Positions 25,692-34,268 of a stretch of DNA of 64,000 nucleotides are shown piece after piece. The position numbers and the translations under genes are program-made. Source of the stretch: JACMLD01 sp039916305 (GTDB lineage Bacteria; Bacteroidota; Bacteroidia; Chitinophagales; Chitinophagaceae). Below the pieces are notes generated by a model, which saw only the letters and a list, made by a program, of their open reading frames with translations, was not told the DNA's origin and did no database searches. Every line of letters starts with the position of its first letter. Position 1 is the first letter of the stretch. The DNA lies in contig JBDSLR010000015.1 in NCBI GenBank assembly GCA_039916305.1, positions 310,001 through 374,000 of the forward strand. The letters are read 5' to 3'.

Positions 25692-27179
25692 CTATTTCCA
25701 GGCATCGTTCTGTGTAAGCTTGGGGTTTGCATTGATCTCAACCTGTGGTATTGGAAAATACTTATACTTTGCCGTTAGTGGCCGGCTGGGGTAATCTGCA
25801 TTCACCGCCGTGGGTATAACCGTTAGGAATTTATTTGTACGGGTAAGATCATACCAGCGGTCGCCTTCGCCAAAAAATTCCTTTGATCTTTCCTGCAATA
25901 CTGAGTCAACAAATGCAGTTTGAGACAACCCCCGGGTAAGAATAGGGAGACCCGCCCTGATTCGCACTGAATCAACATTGGAGTAAGCCTCTGCGGTAGG
26001 AGCACCTGAACGCGCCTGCGCCTCCGCAGCAATCAGGTAAGCATCTGCCAGCCGGAGCAGGTATATATTGTTACCGCCGTAAGCGCCTACAGCATTGGGG
26101 TCTTTGTATTTTCCCATCAGTACCAGGTCTTTGGTAGCCAGCCTGGTATCAATATTGGCCCGGGTAACGACCACATTTGCCGAATTGGTATAAGTAGTAT
26201 CCATCAATGCTTTTCGTTTATCTGTATTGCTAAACGAATTATAGAATGCGCTGTACACATACATGGCGCCTGCACCACCTTTGTTATAATTGGAAACGCC
26301 GTTGGGAGCACAGAAATAATGTATTTGCGATTGACGGATAGGATTGGTGGTATTATTCATTTCTACTGCAAACATTACCTCCTGCCGGGCCAGGTCTTTT
26401 TTTGCCGCCGTAAATAAGTCTGCTACAGACGGCAGCAGCGCAAATTTGCCGGAGCTTATCACTGCTTTTGCATTTGCCAGTGCCAGGTCCCATTTTTCAT
26501 TATACAAAGCTGCTTTGGCATGCAATAGCTGGGCTGCCTGCTTTGAAACATGCCCTTTTATAAGCGCGGCGGTATAATCCGGCAACATTTGTTCTGCCCT
26601 TGTACAATCGTCCATTATCTGTTCATACACCTTATCAATGGGCTGCTTTTCCACGAAGGCTTCATCAATGGAATTGGTATTCGTTGTTTTCACCACTATG
26701 CTTCCAAAGTTTTTGGTAAGCACCCAGTGAAAGAATGCCCTGAGAAAATAAGCCTCACCCACAATGTTATTGCGCCTTATTGTATCCATAGGAGTGGCCG
26801 GTACTTTAGCGATGACCCAGTTGGCACTTTCAATACCTATATAGGCTCTTTTCCAAATTTCCTGTGGGGATTCATTGATGCGGCCAAAGCCGTTCTGTGC
26901 CGCGTAGAGGGGTTCGTAAAGAAAACTGGTAAGCGTATTTCTTCCCACCACGTTGCGGGGGAACATCTGATCGGCAGACCATTCTGCAGCAAACAACGGA
27001 GCCCCACTGTTGTACATGCCGTAAAGGTTGCCATATACAGCGGTAATAGCGGCGTCCGCTTCCGCTTCGTTGGAATAAAAATTTTGTGTATAGATATTGG
27101 AATAGGGTGTTTCTTCCAACATTTTTTTACACCCGCTGAAAGTCACTAATAGTAATGTTATATAACCAAGCCGTTTCAT
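25692..27179 (-). CDS. SusD/RagB-type glycan-binding lipoprotein
   Basis: This 495-residue protein has a lipoprotein signal (MKRLGYITLLLVTFSGC, lipidated Cys at 17). The TPR-type helical body follows the SusD pattern: YSNIYTQNFYSNEAEADAAI near the start, AYFLRAFFHWVLTKNFGS around 145-165, and NIYLLRLADAYLIAAEAQAR in the second half. The C-terminus has the usual RSKEFFGEGDRWYDLTRTNK and YFPIPQVEINANPKLTQND. It binds the target oligosaccharide at the cell surface and acts as the lid of the SusC transporter. It follows the SusC gene by 9 bases. Length and motifs indicate an intact protein. Confidence 0.95.
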   Translation of the reverse strand: MKRLGYITLLLVTFSGCKKMLEETPYSNIYTQNFYSNEAEADAAITAVYGNLYGMYNSGAPLFAAEWSADQMFPRNVVGRNTLTSFLYEPLYAAQNGFGRINESPQEIWKRAYIGIESANWVIAKVPATPMDTIRRNNIVGEAYFLRAFFHWVLTKNFGSIVVKTTNTNSIDEAFVEKQPIDKVYEQIMDDCTRAEQMLPDYTAALIKGHVSKQAAQLLHAKAALYNEKWDLALANAKAVISSGKFALLPSVADLFTAAKKDLARQEVMFAVEMNNTTNPIRQSQIHYFCAPNGVSNYNKGGAGAMYVYSAFYNSFSNTDKRKALMDTTYTNSANVVVTRANIDTRLATKDLVLMGKYKDPNAVGAYGGNNIYLLRLADAYLIAAEAQARSGAPTAEAYSNVDSVRIRAGLPILTRGLSQTAFVDSVLQERSKEFFGEGDRWYDLTRTNKFLTVIPTAVNADYPSRPLTAKYKYFPIPQVEINANPKLTQNDAWK

Positions 27180-27188
27180 AAAAATGAT

Positions 27189-30100
27189 TTAAAGTGTTAT
27201 TTGTAATCCTACCAGGAGTGAGCGTGATGCCGGGTACACAATATTGTCTACTCCAAACTGGGTGTTTGAACTGCCAAAAGAGCCCACTTCAGGATCAAAA
27301 CCTGTGTAATCAGTGATGGTGAACAGGTTATTGGCACTTACGTATACTCTTGTTTTTGTGATGTGCCTTAGTGCAAATGCATACCCAAGGGAGATATTCT
27401 TGCACCGCAGGAAAGATCCGTTTTCCAGGTACCGGTCCGATAAAGGCAACCTGCCGCCCTGGCTACCAGTTGCAACCTGGTAGGATGCAGTGGTCTTGGT
27501 GCTGGTCCACCTGTCAGCTGCTCCCGCAACCACATTTCTTCCGCCAATGGGATTCTCCAATGACCAGCGGGCAAGGTTAAATATTTGATTTCCATAAACC
27601 CCGGAAAAAAATACTGCAAAATCAAAATTTTTATAGGTAGCCGTACTGGAAAAACCATAGGTAAATTTGGGATTGGCATCGCCGGTTATTACCTGGTCTG
27701 CTGCTGAGATGATGCCATCTCCTGATACATCTTTTACTCTTTGTGCGCCCGGGCGGGGCTTTGTTACGGGCTGGCCGGGTATGATGGGATCACCGGCCTG
27801 GAAAAGTCCGTCGTATACATAAGTTTTGAAAAGACCCAAAGGACTGCCAACACGCAACACGTTAAAATTATTGACCGCTACTTCAGTTGTTGAATCATCT
27901 GCCAGGCGAAGTAACTTGTTGCGGTTGATAGTGAAGTTGGTGCTTATATTCCATCTCCAGTCTTTATTCCTGACCAGGTCTCCACCCAGTGTAAGTTCGA
28001 TGCCTTTATTCTGGATAGAAGCAAAATTTCCCAGCACGGATTCGTAGCCTGATGACAATGGAAGATTTTTCCGGTAAATGAGATCAGTTGTTTTTTTGAG
28101 GTAAACATCTACCACAAAATTCAACCGGTTATTGAAGAAATCTGCTTCTGCGCCAATATCCGACTGTACTGATGTTTCCCATTTCAAATCAGGGTTGGGA
28201 ACACCCGTGGGAAGGATTGCTTTGGCCAATGTGTTATTGAATACATAATCATTGCCGGCGCCAACTATTGCCAGCGACTGGTAAGGCTCAACTGCGGCCT
28301 GGTTGCCCGTTTTTCCCACACTGGCTCTTAATCTTAAATTGGTAATACTGCCGGCATCTGCAAGAAAGTTTTCTTTTTTCAGATTCCAGGCTGCAGCCAC
28401 AGCGGGAAAGAAACCATACTTGCTGTTTTCGCCAAACTTGCTGCTGGCATCCACGCGGCCGGTAAAATCAAGATAATACTTGCCTTTGAAGCTGTAGTTC
28501 ACGCGCGCCAGGTACGAAACAAGATCGTTTTTTGTTCTGCCCGAATTCACAGAAAAATTCCTGGCCAGTTGAAGCGCCTCATTTGTAGTTGCATCATTTA
28601 CAAAACCATATCCTATTGAATAATTGTAGTTATTGTTGTTTCCCAGGGTACTGAATACACCGGTGAATTTAAGTGCGTGCTCACCCATTAATTTATCATA
28701 GGTAAGAATATGCTCCTGCATCAGCCTTATAGAATTGTTGTTCAGCTTCATGCCATAGCCGCCTAATCCTCCTGCCAGTGTGATCTCGCCCGGTGTAAAG
28801 GCGGTAGACGGAAAATAATAATCATTGAGTGAATTGTTGGTGTTGGCGCTGAGGTTGAGCCGGTATTTTAAACCTTTTGTAATTGAAAGGTCCAGGTATA
28901 CATTGCTCAGTACTGAGTTAGTGGTAGTGATATCTGTAGCAAGTGTGCCCAGCAATGGATTTCTGAGTTCAGTATAGAAAGATCCAAATGGTTGATCTTT
29001 CCAGGCAAAGATGCTGCCATCGGCTTTGTAAGGCTTGAGCGTGGGGGGCGCACTCAGCACGGCACCTACAAGTGACTGGGTAAGGCCACCACCATCATTG
29101 TTAACAGAACCGGTTTGTACCCTGTTGTTAACGGACCTTGTAAGGGTAGTGTTTGTTCCTATTTTCAGCCAGTTGGTTACTGCATGTTCTAAATTTACGC
29201 GCACCGAATACCGATCGAATTTTGAATTTAATACGATCCCCTGCTGGTCAAAAAAGTTAAGCGATACCAGTGCCTGGGTTTTGGCGTTACCACCCGAAAA
29301 AGTTAACTGGTGGCTGTGCATAGGCGCTTTACGAAAAAGCACTTTTTGCCAGTCTGTACCCACGCCAAAGGAATCAGGATTGGAATACCGTGCGGTGCCA
29401 TATATCTCATTTTCAATGTTGGCAAATTGCGCAGCGTTGAGCATGGGAATGGTATTGTTAACCTGCTGACCCGCCCAGTATCCATCGTAGGTTAACAAAG
29501 AGCTACCCGCTTTTCCTTTTTTTGTAGTGATAATAATAACGCCGTTGGCCGCCTGCGAACCATAGATGGCTGCCGCCGAGGCATCTTTCAATACTTCGAT
29601 TGATTCTATATCATTGGGATTTAGAAAGGATAATGAGCTTACCTGGTTAGAAAAACTGCCCACTCCACTGATATTACCCAAAGTAGAGGGACCGGAAACC
29701 CCGGCAGCCGTATTATTCTGAATTTGTACCCCATCAATAATATACAGTGGCTCCGAAGACCCGTTAATAGAATTGGTTCCCCTCAGGCGAACGCTGATAC
29801 TGCCACCCGGTGCTGCATTGTTTTGGGTGATCTGTAATCCCGCCACGCGGCCCTGTAATCCCTGCGCGAGATTGGCAATGGGCGTTTGTAGCAGGTCTGA
29901 GGCTTTAACTGAAGTAATGGCACCGGTGATTTCTGATTTTTTTCGGGAGCCATAGCCTACCACTACCACTTCGTCGAGGTTTTTGTCAAGATTTTTCAGC
30001 ACTACTTTCTTATAATCATTCCCCTGTGTGCTCACCGTTATTTCAGCAAAGCCCGTGTAACTGATGATAAGAGAAGCGCCGGATTTTACGTTGATACTGT

Positions 30101-30305
30101 AACTGCCATCTTCAGCAGATTGAACAGTTTGCCGTCCGCCTTTTTCGCGGATGGTGGCGCCTGCAACGGGCGAATCTTTGTCGTCCGTGACGGTTCCTTT
30201 TACAACAATGGTTTGGGCGGTAGCGGCCAGGGTGAGAAACAGGAAAACTGTAAACGCCAGGAACCGGCCGGGTTTCTGTAGCAGGGACAAACATCTTTTC
30301 GTCAT
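27189..30305 (-). CDS. SusC/RagA-type TonB-dependent outer-membrane transporter
   Basis: I start this gene at the ATG at 30305 (1038 residues). A TTG six bases earlier could extend it by two residues. The signal peptide ends near TAAATAQT. It is followed by a CarboxypepD-like domain (IVVKGTVTDDKDSPVAGATI), a SusC-type TonB box region (LDEVVVVGYGSRKKSEITGA), the plug domain (LQGRVAGLQITQNNAAPGG, PLYIIDGVQI, ASAAAIYGSQAANGVIIITT) and a 22-strand barrel ending in VGLQITL. It imports the glycan oligosaccharides that SusD captures, powered by TonB-ExbBD. It is the first gene of the operon. Its promoter must lie in the 289-base palindrome-rich gap shared with the divergent LacI-type gene. Confidence 0.95.
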   Translation of the reverse strand: MTKRCLSLLQKPGRFLAFTVFLFLTLAATAQTIVVKGTVTDDKDSPVAGATIREKGGRQTVQSAEDGSYSINVKSGASLIISYTGFAEITVSTQGNDYKKVVLKNLDKNLDEVVVVGYGSRKKSEITGAITSVKASDLLQTPIANLAQGLQGRVAGLQITQNNAAPGGSISVRLRGTNSINGSSEPLYIIDGVQIQNNTAAGVSGPSTLGNISGVGSFSNQVSSLSFLNPNDIESIEVLKDASAAAIYGSQAANGVIIITTKKGKAGSSLLTYDGYWAGQQVNNTIPMLNAAQFANIENEIYGTARYSNPDSFGVGTDWQKVLFRKAPMHSHQLTFSGGNAKTQALVSLNFFDQQGIVLNSKFDRYSVRVNLEHAVTNWLKIGTNTTLTRSVNNRVQTGSVNNDGGGLTQSLVGAVLSAPPTLKPYKADGSIFAWKDQPFGSFYTELRNPLLGTLATDITTTNSVLSNVYLDLSITKGLKYRLNLSANTNNSLNDYYFPSTAFTPGEITLAGGLGGYGMKLNNNSIRLMQEHILTYDKLMGEHALKFTGVFSTLGNNNNYNYSIGYGFVNDATTNEALQLARNFSVNSGRTKNDLVSYLARVNYSFKGKYYLDFTGRVDASSKFGENSKYGFFPAVAAAWNLKKENFLADAGSITNLRLRASVGKTGNQAAVEPYQSLAIVGAGNDYVFNNTLAKAILPTGVPNPDLKWETSVQSDIGAEADFFNNRLNFVVDVYLKKTTDLIYRKNLPLSSGYESVLGNFASIQNKGIELTLGGDLVRNKDWRWNISTNFTINRNKLLRLADDSTTEVAVNNFNVLRVGSPLGLFKTYVYDGLFQAGDPIIPGQPVTKPRPGAQRVKDVSGDGIISAADQVITGDANPKFTYGFSSTATYKNFDFAVFFSGVYGNQIFNLARWSLENPIGGRNVVAGAADRWTSTKTTASYQVATGSQGGRLPLSDRYLENGSFLRCKNISLGYAFALRHITKTRVYVSANNLFTITDYTGFDPEVGSFGSSNTQFGVDNIVYPASRSLLVGLQITL

Positions 30306-30600
30306 AAACAATCAATCGTTAGAATGTAATAAAAAGGTTGATTTCAAAAAATCCATACAGCACTGCTAATGTAAGGCGGATATTGAAGCCGGAAAGCGCG
30401 GATGAACAGCATAAGTATCGGGAACGATACCGAAACCGTTCCCGGTATACCGGAAAATTTTTCTAATCTGGCAGACTGTGTGTGCACCTGTAAGGTTTGC
30501 CTTTGCACCAGCAAAAAAAGAAAGGGTAACCAGCGGAGAGACGTACAATTATGGGTATTTTCAAATAAATTGTAGGCCTGTTCTGAAAACTTTTGCAGCA
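30306..30600. promoter_or_regulatory. Divergent regulatory region between SusC and LacI-type regulator
   Basis: These 295 bases separate the SusC operon from the divergent regulator and must hold both promoters. The centre carries nested palindromes (30416-30453). A TAAGGTTTG just before CCTTTGC (about 30491-30500) resembles a Bacteroidota -7 box but has one base too many between TA and TTTG, so no promoter is assigned firmly. Confidence 0.55.
30416..30453. promoter_or_regulatory. Nested inverted repeats, candidate LacI operator
   Basis: CGGGAACG (30419-30426) pairs with CGTTCCCG (30437-30444). ATACCG (30427-30432) pairs with CGGTAT (30443-30448). CCGGTATACCGG (30442-30453) is a perfect 12-base palindrome. 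The cluster lies 111 bases before the SusC start and about 150 bases before the regulator, the right place for repression of both. Binding is inferred. Confidence 0.55.
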
Positions 30601-31758
30601 ATGATAAAATGTGTTAAGTGCCATGATGTAAGCGGGATTGCCAAAGCGGGAACGGTGCGAAAAAAGCAGCGGTACTTTTGCAGGCACTGCGATTATTACT
30701 TCACGCTGCAGACAGCGCCACCGGTTACCGCTGTCCATTCTTCCAGCCACCATGCTACAATGCTGGATATTGCAAAGCATTTAAAAATATCCAAGTCCAC
30801 CGTTTCACGTGCGTTGAGAAACGGTCCCGATATCAGCCAGGAAACCAGGAACGCCGTGTTGAAAATGGCAGGTACCCTTAACTATGTGCCGAATTATTTT
30901 GCTTCCAGCCTGGTGCGGAGAAAAAGTTATTCTATTGGCATTGTAGTGCCTGAACTGATCACCAATTTCTTTTCCCAGTTTATTATCATTGCGCAAAAAG
31001 CAGCATCACTTGCCGGTTATGAAGTAATTATTTGTCATTCCAATGAAAGTCTTGCCAGCGAAACAGATGTGCTTAAAAGGTTATTTGCATACCAGGTAGA
31101 CGGCATTATTTTGTCGCTCAGCGGAGAAACCAAATCGCTTGAACATTTGCAGGCCTTCCAGGATGCAGGTATTCCGCTCATTCTTTTTAACCGTGTAAAA
31201 AACCGTACCGGGTTTCCAAAGGTGATGGCCGATGATTACCAGGGCGCTTTTGCCGGGGTAGAGCACCTCATTAAAAACGGCTATCGCAACATAGGGCATA
31301 TCGGTGGCCCCAAAAATTTACAAATAAGCAAAGATCGTTTTCGTGGTTATACAGATGCCCTCAGCAGGTATGGTCTTGAACTCAATCATAACTGGATATA
31401 TTACCATGATCTCACTACTGAAGGAGCCAAAAAATGTGCTGCGTCCCTGCTTGCGCCACCGCTGGAGATGGATGCAGTGTTTGCTGTTAATGATCCTGCT
31501 GCCATACAACTTATTCTTGAGGCAAAGCGGCAAGGTATCCGGGTAGGGCCCGAGTTGGGTATCGTAGGTTTCAGCAATGATTCACGTTCTGAAATTATAG
31601 AACCTTCATTAACCACACTGGAGCAACCATTGGAACAGATGGCAGAGACATGTGTACGTCTGTTGCTTAACAAAATTCATGATCCGAAATGCGCGATTCC
31701 TAATTGTACCGTATTAAAAACCACGCTCATTGAGCGCCGTTCTTCCAGTAAAATATGA
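30601..31758 (+). CDS. LacI-family regulator with N-terminal zinc ribbon
   Basis: I start at the ATG at 30601 (385 residues); an upstream frame from 30478 lacks similarity. Residues 1-37 form a four-cysteine ribbon, CVKC (4-7) and CRHC (27-30), with KKQRYFCRHCDYYFTLQ. It resembles the N-terminal ribbon of IS1-type transposase InsA. The LacI DNA-binding domain starts at about residue 53 (MLDIAKHLKISKSTVSRALR, NYVPNYFASSLVRR). The periplasmic-binding-protein-like effector domain (about 110-375) ends with VGFSNDSRSEIIEPSLTTLE. It probably responds to a breakdown sugar of the operon, and it is divergent from SusC with palindromes between them. The ribbon may add DNA contacts or sense metal. How common this fusion is cannot be judged here. 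Confidence 0.92.
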   Translation: MIKCVKCHDVSGIAKAGTVRKKQRYFCRHCDYYFTLQTAPPVTAVHSSSHHATMLDIAKHLKISKSTVSRALRNGPDISQETRNAVLKMAGTLNYVPNYFASSLVRRKSYSIGIVVPELITNFFSQFIIIAQKAASLAGYEVIICHSNESLASETDVLKRLFAYQVDGIILSLSGETKSLEHLQAFQDAGIPLILFNRVKNRTGFPKVMADDYQGAFAGVEHLIKNGYRNIGHIGGPKNLQISKDRFRGYTDALSRYGLELNHNWIYYHDLTTEGAKKCAASLLAPPLEMDAVFAVNDPAAIQLILEAKRQGIRVGPELGIVGFSNDSRSEIIEPSLTTLEQPLEQMAETCVRLLLNKIHDPKCAIPNCTVLKTTLIERRSSSKI

Positions 31759-31976
31759 TCCCGGGGAAAGCGGAGCATACATGAGATGGAAGGTAAAGAC
31801 CGGCGCGTACTAATAATGGTAAGTCAGTGGAAGAAGTTTTAAAGCGGCCCGTAGATCAGAAGAGTCATTGTGAAGAATGCATTCATATACAAACATCGCC
31901 GCTTCATTCACTTCCAAGATAGTTTCCGGCCTTAAGGAAAATGCCGGCGGCAAGTGTAAAATGGCAGATACTCCTA

Positions 31977-32023
31977 AAAAAAGAAAAACCCTGTAAATCA
32001 ATGCGTAGTATTGATTTACAGGG
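31977..32023 (-). terminator. Intrinsic terminator of tRNA-Leu
   Basis: A perfect 14-bp stem (31989-32002 with 32010-32023, arms beginning CCCTGTAAATCAAT) closes a 7-base loop. On the minus strand it is followed by TTTTTCTTTTTTT (31976-31988). It starts 9 bases after the tRNA 3' end. Confidence 0.9.
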
Positions 32024-32032
32024 AAGTTTGAG

Positions 32033-32116
32033 TGCCCAGGAATGGATTCGAACCATCACATCCTTGCGAACGCTGCGACCTGAACACAGTGCGTCTACCA
32101 GTTTCGCCACCTGGGC
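32033..32116 (-). tRNA. tRNA-Leu (anticodon CAG)
   Basis: The minus strand folds as a class II tRNA. It has the acceptor stem GCCCAGG with CCTGGGC, TGGTAGACGC in the D arm, an anticodon stem CTGTG/CGCAG closing TTCAGGT (anticodon CAG), a long variable arm and GGTTCGAATCC in the T arm. The discriminator is A and CCA is not encoded. A strong terminator follows directly. Confidence 0.95.
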
Positions 32117-32121
32117 ATTTG

Positions 32122-32189
32122 AGTCAGTAGTCGTAAGTCGATAGCCTTTAGTCGAAACCCAAACGGCTACCGACTTACGACTACTGACT
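32122..32189. repeat. 25-base inverted repeat in intergenic DNA
   Basis: AGTCAGTAGTCGTAAGTCG (start of the 32122-32146 arm) is matched by the reverse complement at 32165-32189, with one mismatch in 25 and an 18-base loop. The arms consist of repeated GTC/GTA words and look unlike neighbouring DNA. It lies between the EamA gene and the tRNA and could end the EamA transcript or be a dispersed repeat element. Confidence 0.75.
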
Positions 32190-32244
32190 TTCTTCTCCGT
32201 CAGGGCTGCAAATATAGGAGGTTAACAATAAACTTTATCAGTAA

Positions 32245-33180
32245 TCAGGAGTTTTTTTGTGCAGCCTGCGGTTTGCTTTTCCAGCCGATTAATAATACAC
32301 CGGCAATCACCAGCAGGGTGCCCGCAATCTGTTCGGAAAATATCTTTTCGCCCAAGAAATAATGTGCCTGGATGATTGTGGAGACCGGGCCAATGCCGGA
32401 TACAATGGCCACATTATTGGACCCAATCTGCTTCATGCCGTAAGAAATGAGGAAGGAGGGAATAACGGTGGCGAATATAGCCAGTAAAATTCCATAGCCC
32501 CAGTATTCAGTTCCTGATTGTAATAACTGGTAATTACCCGCCAGTATATAATGAATGAATACGCCGCAGGTGGAAGCCAGCATAGCGTAAGCGGTAAATT
32601 TGGTAGCACCTACCTGTGGTATCAGTTTTCCGCTCCCAACAATATAAATGGCATAGGTGATAGCGCATAAAAAGATCAGGAAACTGCCCAGGAAGAAAGT
32701 AGTGCTGGCAGTGTCAAGGTGCAGCTGCCCGATATACGCAATGGCAATACCGGTATAAGTTAGTGTGAGCGCCAGTAATTGTATACGGCTGATTAACTGT
32801 TTAAAAACAAAAGCATTTATCAATACCGCAAAAGTGGGGTAGAGAAAAAGGATCAGCCGCTCTAATCCGGCAGATATATACTGCAGGCCGGCAAAATCAA
32901 GAAAACTGCTGATGTAATAGCCAAACAAACCCAGTGTGATGATCCAAAACCATTGCGGTTTGGTAAAACGGGTATTGTCTTTTTTGCTGCCCGCAAAAAT
33001 GGCAATGCCCAGGTAAAAAGGCAAAGAAAAAACCATCCTGACAGCCAGGAGCGACAACGCATCAATATGCGTATCATGAAATGCTTTTTTTACAATGATG
33101 GCCTTGGTTGAAAATAATACGGCACCCAGGAATGTTATAAAAAAACCAGCTAATGAAATGTTCTTTTTGTTGTCAGTCAT
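32245..33180 (-). CDS. DMT-superfamily (EamA) transporter
   Basis: This 311-residue protein starts at the ATG at 33180. A GTG nine bases earlier is possible but adds only MGF. Ten hydrophobic segments are visible in two related halves, as expected of two EamA repeats (first half starting FFITFLGAVLFSTKAIIVK, second half starting TTFFLGSFLIFLCAITYAIYI). GLERLILFLYPTFAVLINA is the typical end of the first repeat. Such proteins export amino acids, nucleosides or other small metabolites across the inner membrane. The substrate cannot be predicted. It is a single-gene unit between dapD and the tRNA gene. Confidence 0.9.
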   Translation of the reverse strand: MTDNKKNISLAGFFITFLGAVLFSTKAIIVKKAFHDTHIDALSLLAVRMVFSLPFYLGIAIFAGSKKDNTRFTKPQWFWIITLGLFGYYISSFLDFAGLQYISAGLERLILFLYPTFAVLINAFVFKQLISRIQLLALTLTYTGIAIAYIGQLHLDTASTTFFLGSFLIFLCAITYAIYIVGSGKLIPQVGATKFTAYAMLASTCGVFIHYILAGNYQLLQSGTEYWGYGILLAIFATVIPSFLISYGMKQIGSNNVAIVSGIGPVSTIIQAHYFLGEKIFSEQIAGTLLVIAGVLLIGWKSKPQAAQKNS

Positions 33181-33311
33181 AAAACCCACTTGATCGTAGT
33201 TCGATAGTTCATAGTGGCGCTTGAAAGAATGTTTTTAATGCAAGCCGGCTGCTGTACAGGAAGACAGCATAAGGAACGAAGGACTACTGCACAAAAAACG
33301 ATGACCTTGTA

Positions 33312-34124
33312 TTAAACAGCTACGTTAAAATCACGCAATGCATCATTTAGGCTTGTCTTAAGATCGGTGCTTGGTTTACGCTGGCCAATGATCAGTGCGC
33401 AGCCTACACCATATGAGCCGGCTGCAAACTGTTTGTTGTAGGTGCCGGGTATTACCACGCTCCTGGCGGGTACCCTGCCCTTGTATTCTACCGGCCCGGC
33501 GCCGCTTACATCAATTATTTTAGTTGATTTGGTAAGCACTACGTTCGCCCCCAGTACAGCTTCTTTTTCTACTAATACACCTTCAACCACAATACAGCGG
33601 CTGCCAACAAAACAACCATCTTCAATAATTACAGGGCTTGCCTGCAATGGCTCAAGCACGCCACCAATACCCACACCACCACTCAGGTGCACGCCTTTTC
33701 CTATCTGCGCGCAGCTGCCCACAGTAGCCCAGGTATCCACCATGCTGCCTTCATCTACATAAGCGCCAATATTTACATAGCTGGGCATAAGCACAACATT
33801 TTTTGCAATGTAGGCGCCATAACGGGCCACTGCATGCGGTACGGCACGCACACCCAATTCTTTATAGTTTTTCTTGAGCAGCATTTTATCATAAAATTCA
33901 AACGGCTCCAGGCTCCAGGTCTGCATGGTTTGTATACCAAAATACATGAGTATGGCCTGTTTCACCCATTCATTAACCTGCCATCCCCCGTCTGAAGGAG
34001 CGGCTGTACGGAGCCTGCCTTTGTCTACTTCTTCAATTACGGCTCTTACGGCATCGCTGTATTTACCATCCTTGAGCAAATCACGGTTACTCCATGCTTC
34101 CAGTATCAGAGATTGTAATTCCAT
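33312..34124 (-). CDS. dapD: 2,3,4,5-tetrahydropyridine-2,6-dicarboxylate N-succinyltransferase
   Basis: DapD transfers a succinyl group from succinyl-CoA to tetrahydrodipicolinate in the lysine and meso-diaminopimelate pathway, in the cytoplasm. The 270-residue length is normal. The N-terminal helical domain includes DGGWQVNEWVKQAILMYFG, and the substrate motif VRAVPHAVARYGAYI leads into a left-handed beta-helix built from hexapeptide repeats (VNIGAYVDEGSMVDTWATVG, IGKGVHLSGGVGIGGVLEP, CFVGSRCIVVEGV). The C-terminal part (GTYNKQFAAGSYG, CALIIGQRKPSTD) is as expected. It is a single gene, and its presence shows that the succinylase branch of lysine synthesis is used here. Confidence 0.97.
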   Translation of the reverse strand: MELQSLILEAWSNRDLLKDGKYSDAVRAVIEEVDKGRLRTAAPSDGGWQVNEWVKQAILMYFGIQTMQTWSLEPFEFYDKMLLKKNYKELGVRAVPHAVARYGAYIAKNVVLMPSYVNIGAYVDEGSMVDTWATVGSCAQIGKGVHLSGGVGIGGVLEPLQASPVIIEDGCFVGSRCIVVEGVLVEKEAVLGANVVLTKSTKIIDVSGAGPVEYKGRVPARSVVIPGTYNKQFAAGSYGVGCALIIGQRKPSTDLKTSLNDALRDFNVAV

Positions 34125-34268
34125 TCCTTAAAAAATTTTTGCAAACATATGAAGAAGCTGTGACCTTTTTGCTGTGCGCCTTTGTGTACCCAACGGAAAA
34201 GTTTTTAGTGCCAGCGGTAATTAATTGCGCTTACTATGCGAAGCCGCCTGATAGCACAAAGCCAACAT

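Noticed and set aside
26550..27149. Long plus-strand frame antisense to SusD (199 codons)
   Set aside because: It lies wholly inside the SusD coding region, which has clear family motifs; long antisense frames are common in such genes.
30305..30311. TTG as start of the SusC gene
   Set aside because: An ATG six bases downstream in frame gives an equally good signal peptide and is the more usual start.
30801..30810. CGTTTCACGTG sequence resembling half a parS site
   Set aside because: It encodes the STVSRALR part of the LacI helix-turn-helix and lies far from parAB; chance similarity.
31810..32001. Minus-strand frame downstream of the tRNA
   Set aside because: It runs through the tRNA terminator and has no start context.
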